From Pseudomonas urmiensis (GTDB lineage Bacteria > Pseudomonadota > Gammaproteobacteria > Pseudomonadales > Pseudomonadaceae), in assembly GCF_014268815.2 (NCBI RefSeq), contig NZ_JABWRE020000001.1:4035001-4099000 (forward strand): a DNA stretch of 64,000 nt, written 5' to 3'. This document shows positions 16,302 to 25,878 of the stretch, in pieces (the first letter of the stretch is position 1; each line of letters begins with the position of its first letter). Both the position numbers and the translations under genes were made by a program. The notes beneath the pieces were generated by a model. That model saw only the letters and a program-made list of their open reading frames with translations. It searched no databases and was not told where the DNA came from.

Positions 16302-17969
16302 TTAAAGGTTCGCTAAAGTGGAGATGGCCAATGCACTGGCTGATGGAGGACTAACCGGTAGCGCGGTTGAGGGCTGTGAGGTAGGTGCGTTCAACCTAGC
16401 CTTGGCTTTTTCGGCCTTCCGCTGCTCACGTTGGCGGGCTTCTTCAAACTCCTGCATTGGATGAGTCACGAAGTGCTGGCGATAGGCTTTGATCAGCCCC
16501 TGATCATTGCTACTCATGGCTTGAGCAAGGACGTATTCGGAATCACGTAGCTGGATATCCAATTTGGGGTTCTTCGCGCGCGCTGCGTTCACCATCGCAG
16601 TCGCATTTTCGGAAAGCTTGCCGCTCGTCCACAGCTCGAACCTTTGGCAGATGCCAGACCATTCGGAGTGCGTTTTGACAAACCCCCTGATCACAGGAAT
16701 GCGCTTGAGCAGCCATTTCTCCACTTCGGCGTCATCTAAGGTGCTGATCGGGTGTATTCCCTTGCACTCGATGAACACGACTTCATGATTCGGACGGTGT
16801 ACCAGCACGTCGATTTCCGCTTCCGCACCGATGCTATCTTTGACAATCCGGTTCATCTCCTGGGGATATCCCAAAAACGTAGACCGCGCGATCTGGGCAA
16901 CCGCGAATTCAAAAAGGCTGCCGCGCAGCGTGGAAGCCGCGCCTTCGATCCGGGATAAATCGTTGAAAATTTTATCCAGCGCTTCCGGGTTTTGAGTGAG
17001 CTTTGCGGTGTCGGTCAATACAGTACAAAGGTTCTTCAAAGCTACTGCCACATCCCGGCCAAACAGGCTCTCGGTTGTCGCCGGAATGATGCCCTGCTCC
17101 TTGAGAAGAGCAAAAGCTTCAGTTTGGTAGCTTTCAGCGACAAAAATCTGAAGGCATTTGCCCACCTTCTTGAGACTGCGAAGCGTCACGCATTTGTTGA
17201 CGAACCCTGCTAGGTGGGCGGCATTTACCCACCCGTTTAGCGCCAGGTCGCAAACGAAGAAGCCTGGTTTGAGAGCTGTGCTGACGTATTCTCGCATCGG
17301 AAATAAGTAGGAAGGGCCGGCCAAGTCCCAATTGAACGTTCCGACCTTGGGTAACGCCTCTAACCCCTCATCCTCGCGTGTTTCAACAGAGTCGTAGCTC
17401 ACCATACCCAGGTTGCGGGCCCAATCCTTTACGGCCAAGAGGGTTACCTTCTCTGCAATGAGCCGGCCTTTCATCTTTGCCCACATGGAGGTCATTTCGA
17501 GCATCTGGTGGTGATCGCATCGCACCACACAGGATTCGCCACCTGGGAGTGCCACCTCCTTTACAAGCGTGGCTTTCACCAGACGCTCCAGCAGGGTTTC
17601 TGCTGAGATGTGTTTCTTCTGAGCTACTGGCGCACCGCAGGCGATAAGAAAATGCCGGCGAGGCATCACGTTGCCGCGAAGCGCGAGAGCTTGTAATGCC
17701 GCGAAATAGGAGCTGCGCGTTTTCTTCAGGGCCTCCATCAAATTGTCGAAGAACAAAGGAGAACCATAGTCATCTTGGAGATAGCAGAAGCGCGCCCGAT
17801 GGGGAAAGATGATGTGATTGAGACGGGTCATGCCAGCGCACCCGCGCTCGACACGCTTTCTGGCCGCTTCAGGGGTCAGTCCAGATTTGGTTTCTAGGAG
17901 CTTGGATAAATCACTGCTCAGCAGGGGCCCGGTTTGCTTCAGCAGATCGATGAGCGCATTGTCAGCCAT
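16302..17969 (-). CDS. Winged-helix / PD-(D/E)XK nuclease-like protein
   Basis: 555 residues from the ATG at 17969. The N-terminal ~60 residues (LIDLLKQTGPLLSSDLSKLL) look like a winged helix. The C-terminal half has a restriction-endonuclease fold signature: a helix with FEFAVAQIARS (E near 352), then AEIDVLVHR (D near 383) and VVFIECKG (E-x-K near 399-401). The last ~50 residues are a charged, then Pro/Ser-rich tail. The family is unnamed to me. Co-transcription with a HEPN-like protein and location in island cargo suggest a defence or conflict system. Confidence 0.7.
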   Translation of the reverse strand: MADNALIDLLKQTGPLLSSDLSKLLETKSGLTPEAARKRVERGCAGMTRLNHIIFPHRARFCYLQDDYGSPLFFDNLMEALKKTRSSYFAALQALALRGNVMPRRHFLIACGAPVAQKKHISAETLLERLVKATLVKEVALPGGESCVVRCDHHQMLEMTSMWAKMKGRLIAEKVTLLAVKDWARNLGMVSYDSVETREDEGLEALPKVGTFNWDLAGPSYLFPMREYVSTALKPGFFVCDLALNGWVNAAHLAGFVNKCVTLRSLKKVGKCLQIFVAESYQTEAFALLKEQGIIPATTESLFGRDVAVALKNLCTVLTDTAKLTQNPEALDKIFNDLSRIEGAASTLRGSLFEFAVAQIARSTFLGYPQEMNRIVKDSIGAEAEIDVLVHRPNHEVVFIECKGIHPISTLDDAEVEKWLLKRIPVIRGFVKTHSEWSGICQRFELWTSGKLSENATAMVNAARAKNPKLDIQLRDSEYVLAQAMSSNDQGLIKAYRQHFVTHPMQEFEEARQREQRKAEKAKARLNAPTSQPSTALPVSPPSASALAISTLANL

Positions 17970-18073
17970 GATCGTTCTCAAAGGATGTCACACAGCGCTA
18001 TTTATACTCCTTGTAAACAAGGGTCAACGCTTCGTTGCGGCGCCTGTTTATGAACCCAGTAAAATCGGGCCTT

Positions 18074-18739
18074 TCAGAGCGATTCGCTCCGTTTTTCGAT
18101 GAAAATGTCACAATGCCCCTTTTTTACCCCGCCCCCAACGCATTTACATTTAGCTATGGTCAGCATGGCCTGGAGGGCACCATATGACATCGCCCGCGCG
18201 GATCTCGACGATGGGACCACTTTCGCATTGCGTCCAACCGCCATGCGGACATCTGATGAAATCCTAACTGCTATCATGCCCCTGGCAATTTGATCACCGA
18301 AGCGGACGCCGGCATCAAACCCTTCGACAGCGACCTCACCTACTCCCGGATCAATCGACAGTTCAATCTTCACATCCGGGTACTTGGGCTGGAGCTCCGA
18401 GAGTTTCGGCCAAAGCATCGTCGTGATTGCGAACTCGGAAGCGTTGATGCACACCGTCCCGGCAGGCTTATCCCGAAGCTCCTCGAACGAGACCAACTCT
18501 TCCCGGATGGCCTCAAAGCGTGGGGCAACGCTTGCAATCAAACGCTCTCCGGCTTCTGTTGGCGACACACTGCGGGTTGTGCGGGTGAGCAGTCGCAGGC
18601 CCAGGCGCGATTCCAACGCTCTGAGGGTATGGCTGAGCGCAGATTGGGAAACGCCCAGCTTGGCGGCTGCACGGGTAAAGCTCCTCTCCTGTGCGATCGC
18701 AAGGAAAGCCTGGATGTCGCGCAAGTTGTCACTAGGCAT
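18074..18739 (-). pseudogene. LysR-family regulator, 3'-truncated
   Basis: From the ATG at 18739 the protein has an intact LysR HTH (FLAIAQERSFTRAAAKLGVS, QSALSHTLRALESRLG, TEAGERL) and the first part of the effector domain (GTVCINASEFAITTMLWPKL). Homology stops at about residue 180 after [12 protein letters not shown]; the remaining ~40 codons to the stop are unrelated sequence. A complete member would be ~300 residues. The break at about 18,200 is one edge of the cassette holding the nuclease/HEPN pair. Confidence 0.8.
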
Positions 18740-18764
18740 GCAGATACTCCGACATTAAGAAGGC

Positions 18765-19027
18765 GTGTGACGACCCGGGGCGGCCCCATCACGACAGCTT
18801 CAGGTCTGATAGTCATGGCCGCCACTCAGGATAACTACCTGAGAGCGCTGGATACTCGAACCGGTCGAGAACTCTGGAAGAGCCGCTTACCAGTAGGCGC
18901 AGAAACCGTCCCGATGACCTACGTTTCGCCATCAAGTGGTCGGCAGTTCGTCGTCATCAGTGCCGGAGGCAACTTATCGACGACTCAAAAAGGCGATTAC
19001 GTCGTAGCCTACGCCCTTCCCAAATGA
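18765..19027 (+). pseudogene. Quinoprotein (PQQ) glucose dehydrogenase C-terminal fragment
   Basis: The frame reads TRGGPITTASGLIVMAATQD, then NYLRALDTRTGRELWKSRLP, PMTYVSPSSGRQFVVISAGG and GDYVVAYALPK before TGA. This is the last blade and end of the membrane-type PQQ glucose/quinate dehydrogenase (Gcd). The first ~700 residues are absent. It directly abuts the divergent truncated LysR gene. Confidence 0.88.
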
Positions 19028-19047
19028 TGACCGATCACTTTCTGCGA

Positions 19048-19073
19048 GAACGTGCGGCCTGGTCCGCACGTTC
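19048..19073. terminator. Hairpin after the gcd fragment
   Basis: Perfect 10-bp arms (GAACGTGCGG / CCGCACGTTC) around a six-base loop, without a clear T run; probably the original gcd terminator carried with the fragment. Confidence 0.55.
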
Positions 19074-19289
19074 ATGAAGGTGGCTATGGGTTAGCCCCCG
19101 ACAAGTCGTAGACAGCGAATTACACGATGAGCCAGTTTGCCTGCCCACTCTCAATGAATAGAAGGGGGGCTAGGTTTGGACTGAAGGATGGACATGGACG
19201 ATAGACAGACCACACGCCAGGATCTTGAAGGGCTTTATTCGCTTTTCTGCGAGGTCTGCGCTGAACGGGGCGCGCTGTGGATACAAGCA

Positions 19290-19595
19290 TCATCCTCCGT
19301 CGTTGAAGAAATCATCTTTCGTTACCAAGCCGAAATCGTCGGCCGGCATACCACCGCTCTCGTCGAAAAGCCCTTGTGTACGCCTCTCTTGTTTAAGGCC
19401 GGCAACAGCTTGAAAAAAGCAGCTCTCACACAAGTGTATCTCCCACCGCTCACCGTCATGCTTTGATCCATAGCCCCAATGAGCCTGCAACGTTGCGAAT
19501 TGAAGGCCTCCGCCATCTACCCTTGTGGTGAATCGGCAGACATCGCAAACGACATCACTGACGCCTTCTATTTCGACCTTGCCGATAACTTTCAT
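19290..19595 (-). CDS. Conserved small zinc-ribbon-like protein
   Basis: 101 residues from the ATG at 19595, which is preceded by AAGGAGA. Two Cys pairs (VCDVCRFTT near residues 17-20 and LCESCFF near 54-57) suggest a zinc ribbon around LQAHWGYGSKHDGERWEIH. The sequence resembles conserved hypotheticals of Pseudomonas and other proteobacterial islands; function unknown. It is the last complete gene before the recombinase module and reads in the same direction as it. Confidence 0.75.
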   Translation of the reverse strand: MKVIGKVEIEGVSDVVCDVCRFTTRVDGGGLQFATLQAHWGYGSKHDGERWEIHLCESCFFQAVAGLKQERRTQGLFDESGGMPADDFGLVTKDDFFNDGG

Positions 19596-19770
19596 CCGTA
19601 TCTCCTTACGTCAGCGAGCGTATGAGAGCAGATCAGCCCCGAGTGATCGTATCGCCTGAAGGGCCGCCGCTAATGGTAAATACCTAAGCGCGTGCGCTCC
19701 AGGTAGTCCAGCACAATCTTGAAACCCACAAATAAAGATATTGAGTAATTCACCCCTTTACAGGGGCGGC

Positions 19771-20199
19771 TTAGCAACCGCACACCGGACATTTATCGGC
19801 GCTCGACGGAAGAGATTTTTTTTTGACAGCAACTGGAGCCAACTTAGATACATCAAAGGACTCTTCAACCAACACTTCAAATATCATTAAGTACTGCGCT
19901 CGCATCGACTCATACCTTCTAGTAGCCAACGCCAACTCCAAACCCATTTTATCCACCAACTTTTGCAGACTAGAAACCCTCGCATTTTTATCCAAAACCC
20001 TTCGATTCAAATTATGTACCAAAAGCAATTCATCAATAAACTCTTGATGGGCTCTGATTGTCTGGCGCGAGACACCTGCACGCGCAGCAAAGGCCTTTTG
20101 GCTATATCGAAATCTAGCACCTTCAGATAACTTTAAATTAATATCATCCAACAAACATTGCTCTAGGAATTTCTGTAACTTCTGACCTCTGAGCTGCAT
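19771..20199 (-). CDS. Small accessory protein of the recombinase module (TnpC/GmtX-like)
   Basis: 142 residues from the ATG at 20199, 13 bases after the stop of the 722-residue recombinase gene. There is an HTH-like segment RYSQKAFAARAGVSRQTIRA (residues ~30-50), then a long helical, probably coiled-coil stretch, and a terminal CPVCGC. Small HTH/coiled-coil proteins in this position accompany the paired recombinases of Tn554 (TnpC) and the gamma-mobile-trio elements (GmtX). The match is by layout and general features, not by a confirmed family hit. Confidence 0.65.
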   Translation of the reverse strand: MQLRGQKLQKFLEQCLLDDINLKLSEGARFRYSQKAFAARAGVSRQTIRAHQEFIDELLLVHNLNRRVLDKNARVSSLQKLVDKMGLELALATRRYESMRAQYLMIFEVLVEESFDVSKLAPVAVKKKSLPSSADKCPVCGC

Positions 20200-20212
20200 A
20201 CAATATGCACTC

Positions 20213-22381
20213 CTACGTCTTAGTTTTTGAAAGTATCTGATTAAGAATTCTATCTGCAGACTTTGCGACATTCTGAAAGTGAGTAAATTGTGGGCTAGAT
20301 TCTCCACCTGCAGATTTTATGTATTCCTGAAGTGTTTCCGCGTTATCCCTTACCCACTTTAATTCCACATATTGAGCCTTGTCAGTCGAATCGATAATCA
20401 AGTGATCGCATGGCTCCCCTGACGGGCCCTCTACAAAGCAAGAAAGGCTATGAGGGCAAGGTTTGAGTGCAAGATTATGAAGACATCCCCCATGCGGCAT
20501 TGGATTTACAATACGCACCGCAGCGAGTAAGTAGGCTTCTGCGGTTTGGCGGTTAGCCAGGGAAATTTCGTTAAACGTATCTTGAACTACCCCGACAGCC
20601 TTATTGCCTCTAATACTCGCAATTAGCTCATGGACTACTGCTGACCGTTCAAGCGCTGGTGTTTGGTCATAGACTGCGCCTTGCTTCTGATCCTTTCTTC
20701 CCAAGATAGTATTGACCTGGAGTTCCGACAGGCCGCCTTGTTTATAAGTTGTATCTAACCAGTGCCGCAAATCGTGCCAAGTAAACTTGACAATCTCACC
20801 AGTTTTAGGATCGACTACATTATTTTCAAAGAATAGCGAATTTCCGCTCTTACTACAATCGAACAACCAGACTGAAAACATGCCGCTTGAGACAGTCGTA
20901 TATTGATTTGAACGCGCACGCATGTGAGTGCTTAAAAAGTATCTTGGGATTATAAAGAGAGCATCCTCTGGCTCTAACAAGACACTATTAGCTGTCCGCA
21001 CAACAGGCTGCAACTTTCTTTCATATGTTTTTTCGAATAGCGGATCTTCTTTAAATACAGGACGAGCACCTTCTATCTGGCGTATAACGGCTTCATCAAG
21101 AACCTCCATTACAGGCATGCGTATATGATCGTAATCATTGAGTGCGGTTTCATAATGAGCCTCCATATTTTTCACTGTCGGAACATGTGGATGAAACGCG
21201 ATGCGCTCTTTCCAATTGGAGACATTCGAATCAAGAACATGAAAAACTCCAAAAGGCTGTTCATAAAGATACTGATTTTTTTTCATTCCTTCCTGACAAG
21301 CGATTAGCTTTCTAACCACTCGAAAGCTCGTGCCTAAATATTTCGCAGTTTCAGCGGCAGACCCTAGCCTAGCTGTCAAACCAATAGCATCAACAAACTG
21401 ATCACTTGTCCGGAAATAGACTCCATTGGGAGTAAACAAACTCATCTTATCCATCCACTCTGAAGCAAACTTTGCAGCAAAATAGCGCAAGGCTTTTTCT
21501 GATCTTCTAATCAGCTGCCAATCTAGTCCGGGTTGGATTTTTAAATTAAGCGCTATGCTTCTACCATCAGCCGTGTTCTGTTTAATGTATTCGACGGCAC
21601 TTCGAACTGCTGGGTACATATCTTGCGGAAAAGGCCGATATGTTATAAGGCCTCCTTTTTCAGGAAACAATCTAACAACCCATTTTCCAGCTTGATCAAC
21701 TAAACAATCCACAGGAAGACAAGCTAGCTCTTTAATTCTCATACCAGTGGCGGCAGCTAGCACAATGGCGTTCAAAAAAAACTTATCACGCATACTGACA
21801 TGTGGCGCTTGAGCGAGACTGAACAACCTTGCTATAACCTCCAGAGACATTAGCTTTGCGGCTCTTCCCTCTTCCGTTCCGTGTCGACCGTGCCTAATAC
21901 CCACTCTAAGCTTCGGAGCGTCATAACTGATCGATAGACCTAATTTATTGCGCAACCAGATCGCGAATGACTGAAGAAGTGTCAATGAAGGCACTTTTCC
22001 TTGATGCCCTCGCCTGATGTATGAAAGCTGAATGGCATCGAAATCTGAGGTATTAATTTTTTCGAAATCTTTCGTACCGATCTGTCCATCAAGCTCAAAT
22101 AATGCTCGGTGTATTGAATATATTGTCGCCGCGCATATTCGTCTGTTAACTCGCTTTTCAGCAATGTATATTTTTGCAATAACCTTGGCTCCCTTATTTG
22201 TAAACTTATCAAACCGAAGAGGCATCTTTTTACGGTTACCAGGTCTATTTTCCCACGGTAGAATTTCCCAAACATCGGAAAAAAAGTCGACATGTGCATC
22301 CAAACGCGCGATAGAAATTTCAGCGGTGGCAAGCAGAGCATCAGGAACACCACTAACCAACAACTTATCCTGTATACTCAT
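20213..22381 (-). CDS. Large tyrosine recombinase (TnpB/GmtZ-like)
   Basis: 722 residues. Catalytic elements of tyrosine recombinases: first Arg in TGMRIKELACLP (~residue 215), HDLRHW box (~590) and GRKDQKQGAVYDQT with the probable nucleophile Tyr. A cysteine cluster follows (GGCLHNLALKPCPHSLSC), and a C-terminal extension of over 100 residues is typical of the large partner in multi-recombinase elements. It lies between the second recombinase (6 bases upstream) and the small accessory gene. Base composition is clearly more AT-rich than in the flanking genes. Confidence 0.8.
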   Translation of the reverse strand: MSIQDKLLVSGVPDALLATAEISIARLDAHVDFFSDVWEILPWENRPGNRKKMPLRFDKFTNKGAKVIAKIYIAEKRVNRRICAATIYSIHRALFELDGQIGTKDFEKINTSDFDAIQLSYIRRGHQGKVPSLTLLQSFAIWLRNKLGLSISYDAPKLRVGIRHGRHGTEEGRAAKLMSLEVIARLFSLAQAPHVSMRDKFFLNAIVLAAATGMRIKELACLPVDCLVDQAGKWVVRLFPEKGGLITYRPFPQDMYPAVRSAVEYIKQNTADGRSIALNLKIQPGLDWQLIRRSEKALRYFAAKFASEWMDKMSLFTPNGVYFRTSDQFVDAIGLTARLGSAAETAKYLGTSFRVVRKLIACQEGMKKNQYLYEQPFGVFHVLDSNVSNWKERIAFHPHVPTVKNMEAHYETALNDYDHIRMPVMEVLDEAVIRQIEGARPVFKEDPLFEKTYERKLQPVVRTANSVLLEPEDALFIIPRYFLSTHMRARSNQYTTVSSGMFSVWLFDCSKSGNSLFFENNVVDPKTGEIVKFTWHDLRHWLDTTYKQGGLSELQVNTILGRKDQKQGAVYDQTPALERSAVVHELIASIRGNKAVGVVQDTFNEISLANRQTAEAYLLAAVRIVNPMPHGGCLHNLALKPCPHSLSCFVEGPSGEPCDHLIIDSTDKAQYVELKWVRDNAETLQEYIKSAGGESSPQFTHFQNVAKSADRILNQILSKTKT

Positions 22382-22387
22382 TCTTTT

Positions 22388-23854
22388 TCAGCCCCCCTTT
22401 TTAATCCTTTCCACGACATCCAAAACTGAGCGATACACCTGCTCAAGATCTTTGATCACTTTACTTCTCTCATTTCGCCCTTCCGAAACTCTCCATCGCT
22501 CTAGCTCGCCTTCGAGATAAGATAATGATCGCGTATGATCTGCCTCCCTCCAAGCCAAGAAATAACGACACCCGTTGTAACACTGAAAAAAAGGGTGCTT
22601 ATTGCAAGTAGTTTTCTTCGAACACCCACCAACTACTGCGGGCTGCTCCGAAGACGGAATTAGAATCGGAGCACCTTTTCCTTCGGAGCTAATAGCACCT
22701 TGAAAAAAGAAGTCATTGAGACTTGAGAATAACCCTCCCAGCCTTCTTCCTACTTGATCAATTAAAGGACATAACTCTGAGGCTAAGCTGTCAATGTAAA
22801 CCTGAACTGCATAAGGCGTACGATGTTCGAGTATATATTGAATTTCGTGAGCAGAAGCACCTAACATAGCCATCTGCGTAGCACCAGTATGCCTAATCCT
22901 ATAGGGGGTTATTACGAGCGGCTTTAAAGTTCGTGGACTGATGATTTTCCTAGCCTTGAACCATTTATTTAAATTAACTCCAAGCCTACTTCGAAACCCA
23001 AATACTGAGGACACCAACAAGTATCCTGTTTCCTTCTGAGCCATACGCACGAAGTCGTGCGCTGAGTACTCGACAATTGCATGTGCCAACCCCCTTGTAA
23101 TCGGCCACATTTCATCGCTCTGACCTGCCTGATACTTCGCTTTCGGTATCCTTAAGAAATATTGCGAGTCGTTACTAGAGCTGGGCCTCCATAACGCGTC
23201 AGACTCAATATCACCGACTTGTGATGGCCGCTTTAAAGTTTCGAATAGTATCCATGTATATAATCTCGACGTCGTCTCTGTTATCGTTTCGCCCATTTTC
23301 TTATTAATCATTTCTGTTCGCACGACTTCCTGCTCAGCTGCAGTCATTGCTCCTTTGGTTTCGTGCCATTGAAGTACCGCCAGCATAGGTTTAGCGCTTG
23401 AGAAAGTAAGAGCTTCTAATTCAATGGCAAAAGACTCATCAGCCCCACAAAAACCATGTATCGCGCAATACATGTAAAATTTTCTAAAGTGAGTCTTTAA
23501 ATCCTTTCTATATTCAGCTAACAACATGATTAATTGAGGTAAACTAAGCGAAGAGAAATCTAGCCAGCCAGACTTCCAATTCGCTGCCAAATTTCGCATT
23601 AGCTTGTCCATACCGATTAAAACGGTCGGCACACAAGTTTCCAGCCGACTTATCGCGAATTGATAAGCGGCTGTCACGATACATTTAGGCAGTTCGAGAC
23701 CAGTTAGATCCAGTTTGCAGTTCACACGGCGCCATCGACCTTGAATTACAGATTCTTCCACTTTTACAAATACAGGCTGCCTTTTCCCAGATTTAACATA
23801 AAGAGTTCCGAGGTCATCCCTGTAGTCCCCAAACTCGTCCATTTCGATGCTCAT
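22388..23854 (-). CDS. Tyrosine recombinase (middle member, GmtY-like)
   Basis: 488 residues. It has a recognisable integrase C-domain: LKRPSQVGDIES (first Arg), YRIRHTGATQMAMLG (HxxR-type box, here Arg-His) and ILEHRTPYAVQVYIDS with the probable Tyr nucleophile. A cysteine-rich C-terminal segment (GGCSKKTTCNKHPFFQCYNGC) suggests metal binding. Its start overlaps the upstream recombinase stop by four bases (ATGA), so the three recombinases are translated together. Confidence 0.8.
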   Translation of the reverse strand: MSIEMDEFGDYRDDLGTLYVKSGKRQPVFVKVEESVIQGRWRRVNCKLDLTGLELPKCIVTAAYQFAISRLETCVPTVLIGMDKLMRNLAANWKSGWLDFSSLSLPQLIMLLAEYRKDLKTHFRKFYMYCAIHGFCGADESFAIELEALTFSSAKPMLAVLQWHETKGAMTAAEQEVVRTEMINKKMGETITETTSRLYTWILFETLKRPSQVGDIESDALWRPSSSNDSQYFLRIPKAKYQAGQSDEMWPITRGLAHAIVEYSAHDFVRMAQKETGYLLVSSVFGFRSRLGVNLNKWFKARKIISPRTLKPLVITPYRIRHTGATQMAMLGASAHEIQYILEHRTPYAVQVYIDSLASELCPLIDQVGRRLGGLFSSLNDFFFQGAISSEGKGAPILIPSSEQPAVVGGCSKKTTCNKHPFFQCYNGCRYFLAWREADHTRSLSYLEGELERWRVSEGRNERSKVIKDLEQVYRSVLDVVERIKKGG

Positions 23855-25089
23855 CCAGAAGCCCCCATTTGGTTAATTCTATTTAACTTTCGTAGAGCGC
23901 TATCACGTATTGCTCGACGAGCGTATATGCGAAGAGACTCAGAACTAGCCCACCCACCCATATAAACGATATGATCCATTTCAGTGGCGTTATCTTTTAA
24001 ATTAGAGGCGGCTTCGTAAAGGCGGTTAAAGGTGGCATGCCTAAGAACATGCCAATGAAATTTGAATCCAACCTGCGCACTTATAGACGAAGCGATTTTG
24101 GTAGCTGCTGAACACGAAAGAGGTCGCGCCGAGCTTTTATCACCATGTTCAATAAAGATAAAATCGTGCCCCAAGAATATTGAAGCCCGCCTCTTACCCC
24201 CAACATCTGCGATTTTTACCCTATGGAAAGATATGTATTGCTCTAACAAAGCAAGCAAATCTTTATCACCAGGATCAAAATAGAGCAACCTAGACAAAGT
24301 TTTAACTTTTGGGTGATATGGCGACCTCGGATCTTGATACTCAGCACCGCGCTCATCTATTCTTGTAATTTCTAGTGATGGATGTGCACCGTTCAATTTT
24401 AAATCACTTAACCTCAGCGCCAAGGCTTCGCCAATACGCAAACCAAATGCTCGTATTAACCGATAGATCAGATAGTTTCTAACAGCAGAACTGTCTTCGT
24501 CACCGCTGTCTGATAGGGCATTGTGCAGAATCGCTTCAATATTACATAACTGTTCATCCGTGATATTAGGAGCGATGGGATCATTGGTATTCCCTGACAT
24601 GCACCGAAGCCAGCATAATTCATGCGCCTTAATAAGCTCATGGAAATTATAGTTTACACCCAAACCTCTAGAGCTAATTGGCGCGCAGCTTTCAACAAAC
24701 CATATTACAAACCTTTTACAGTTACCCATAATCTCACGAGGATAACCGCAAACTTGTTTACCATCCGTCTTTGACTTAATGTTTTTATCAAGCCAGTTTC
24801 CAAATTTTTTTATATCTTGGAAATCCACTCCACAACCCTTGAGTAACCGACACTCAAGGTCTGGCAGATTATTTTCCGCCCATGTAAACAAATAAGCTAC
24901 GTGATGCAAAACAGTATTAATTGTCCCCTTATACCTACGACTACTTTTTGAGTAAGTCGCCTCGTATAAGCTTACACACATAGATGGGGAACTAGTTTCA
25001 GCATGCACGAGCATGCACCTGGACAACACACCCACCTTGAACTTATGAACAACAAAAGTCAGACTTACGACCCTAGATATAGAGGACAT
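23851..25089 (-). CDS. Site-specific tyrosine integrase (first gene of the module)
   Basis: 412 residues. Catalytic signatures: AFGLRIGEALALRL (Arg I, ~residue 228), WHVLRHATFNRL (HxLRH, ~350), GGWASSESLRIYARR with the Tyr nucleophile (~395). It is the promoter-proximal gene of the four-gene minus-strand operon. Size and order resemble TnpA of Tn554-type systems. The upstream 400 bases up to the chromosomal genes contain no gene and should hold an element end. Confidence 0.85.
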   Translation of the reverse strand: MSSISRVVSLTFVVHKFKVGVLSRCMLVHAETSSPSMCVSLYEATYSKSSRRYKGTINTVLHHVAYLFTWAENNLPDLECRLLKGCGVDFQDIKKFGNWLDKNIKSKTDGKQVCGYPREIMGNCKRFVIWFVESCAPISSRGLGVNYNFHELIKAHELCWLRCMSGNTNDPIAPNITDEQLCNIEAILHNALSDSGDEDSSAVRNYLIYRLIRAFGLRIGEALALRLSDLKLNGAHPSLEITRIDERGAEYQDPRSPYHPKVKTLSRLLYFDPGDKDLLALLEQYISFHRVKIADVGGKRRASIFLGHDFIFIEHGDKSSARPLSCSAATKIASSISAQVGFKFHWHVLRHATFNRLYEAASNLKDNATEMDHIVYMGGWASSESLRIYARRAIRDSALRKLNRINQMGASG

Positions 25090-25528
25090 ATTATTTTATT
25101 ACGCCGTAGGAATAAAACACTGCACCGAGGCGTTCAAAACTATTGAAGAAGCGTATTCTCTGAATATATCGCGCCACCAAGCAAACACTCTCAACATGCC
25201 GATAGCAAACGATATACCGTAGAAATATATTAAACCTTTCAATGAGCTGAGAGAAAAACACACCGCGAATCTCGCTAAGACTCGACGAATGTATGCAAAC
25301 GGACTGGAAATTGAATAGCAGCATGGCCTCGTACTCGACAAGTTAAAAGTCGTGGGTACGGATGCGGGGCCGCGGGCGATCCCGTCGTCTTACCGCTAAC
25401 CATGCTCCTTATGCGCTGCACTGGCGCAATGTTTACCTTAGCTCACCTCGCCAATCGAGCAAGGCTGCAAAAGGCTAAAACGTTCCGATTAGCGCACCTC
25501 AAGTGGACACTACGCGTTCCGCTAAATC

Positions 25529-25741
25529 ATGGATAAAGCCGAAGCCGATCGTCACGACAAGATGCTCGAACTCGCCGAGCGCCTGGCTGAGGTGCTGCAA
25601 AAGGCGGTGCCTTCGTTGACTGAACAGCAGGTCGAGGAAGCCGGTATCTACATGGCCAAGAACCGCGATGTGTTTGCCCGGGCGTTCAAGAGCCAGCCGG
25701 ATGCGTTGGCGGAGTTGCTTGAGGGTGGTGGCGAGGAATAA
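25529..25741 (+). CDS. Small conserved Pseudomonas protein of unknown function
   Basis: 70 residues, acidic and helical (EADRHDKMLELAERLAEVL), with an acidic Gly/Glu tail. It is the first chromosomal-type gene after the mobile element: GC content and codon use return to the core pattern here. No domain is recognised. It is followed by a REP pair and the convergent amino-acid dehydrogenase gene. Confidence 0.65.
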   Translation: MDKAEADRHDKMLELAERLAEVLQKAVPSLTEQQVEEAGIYMAKNRDVFARAFKSQPDALAELLEGGGEE

Positions 25742-25753
25742 GTTTTGGGGGGC

Positions 25754-25861
25754 CTGTTCTGGCCTCTTCGCGGGCAAGCCCGCTCCCACAGGTACAGCGC
25801 TTAACCTGAGAACAGCGCAATCCCTGTGGGAGCGGGCTTGCCCGCGAAGAGGCCAGAACAG
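25754..25861. repeat. REP doublet with 39-bp perfect inverted arms
   Basis: The sequence at 25754-25792 is repeated in exact reverse complement at 25823-25861, 30 bases apart. Each arm holds the P. putida REP core GCGGGCAAGCCCGC plus the CTCTTC flank. It lies between convergent genes and could act as a bidirectional transcription stop. Confidence 0.9.
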
Positions 25862-25878
25862 ACAACATCAAACCCGGA

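Noticed and set aside
19188..19466. Plus-strand ORF of 92 codons
   Set aside because: Overlaps the minus-strand zinc-ribbon gene, which has a strong ribosome site and paired CxxC motifs.
25091..25324. Minus-strand ORF upstream of the integrase
   Set aside because: No ribosome site, no domain, and it lies in the expected promoter/element-end region.
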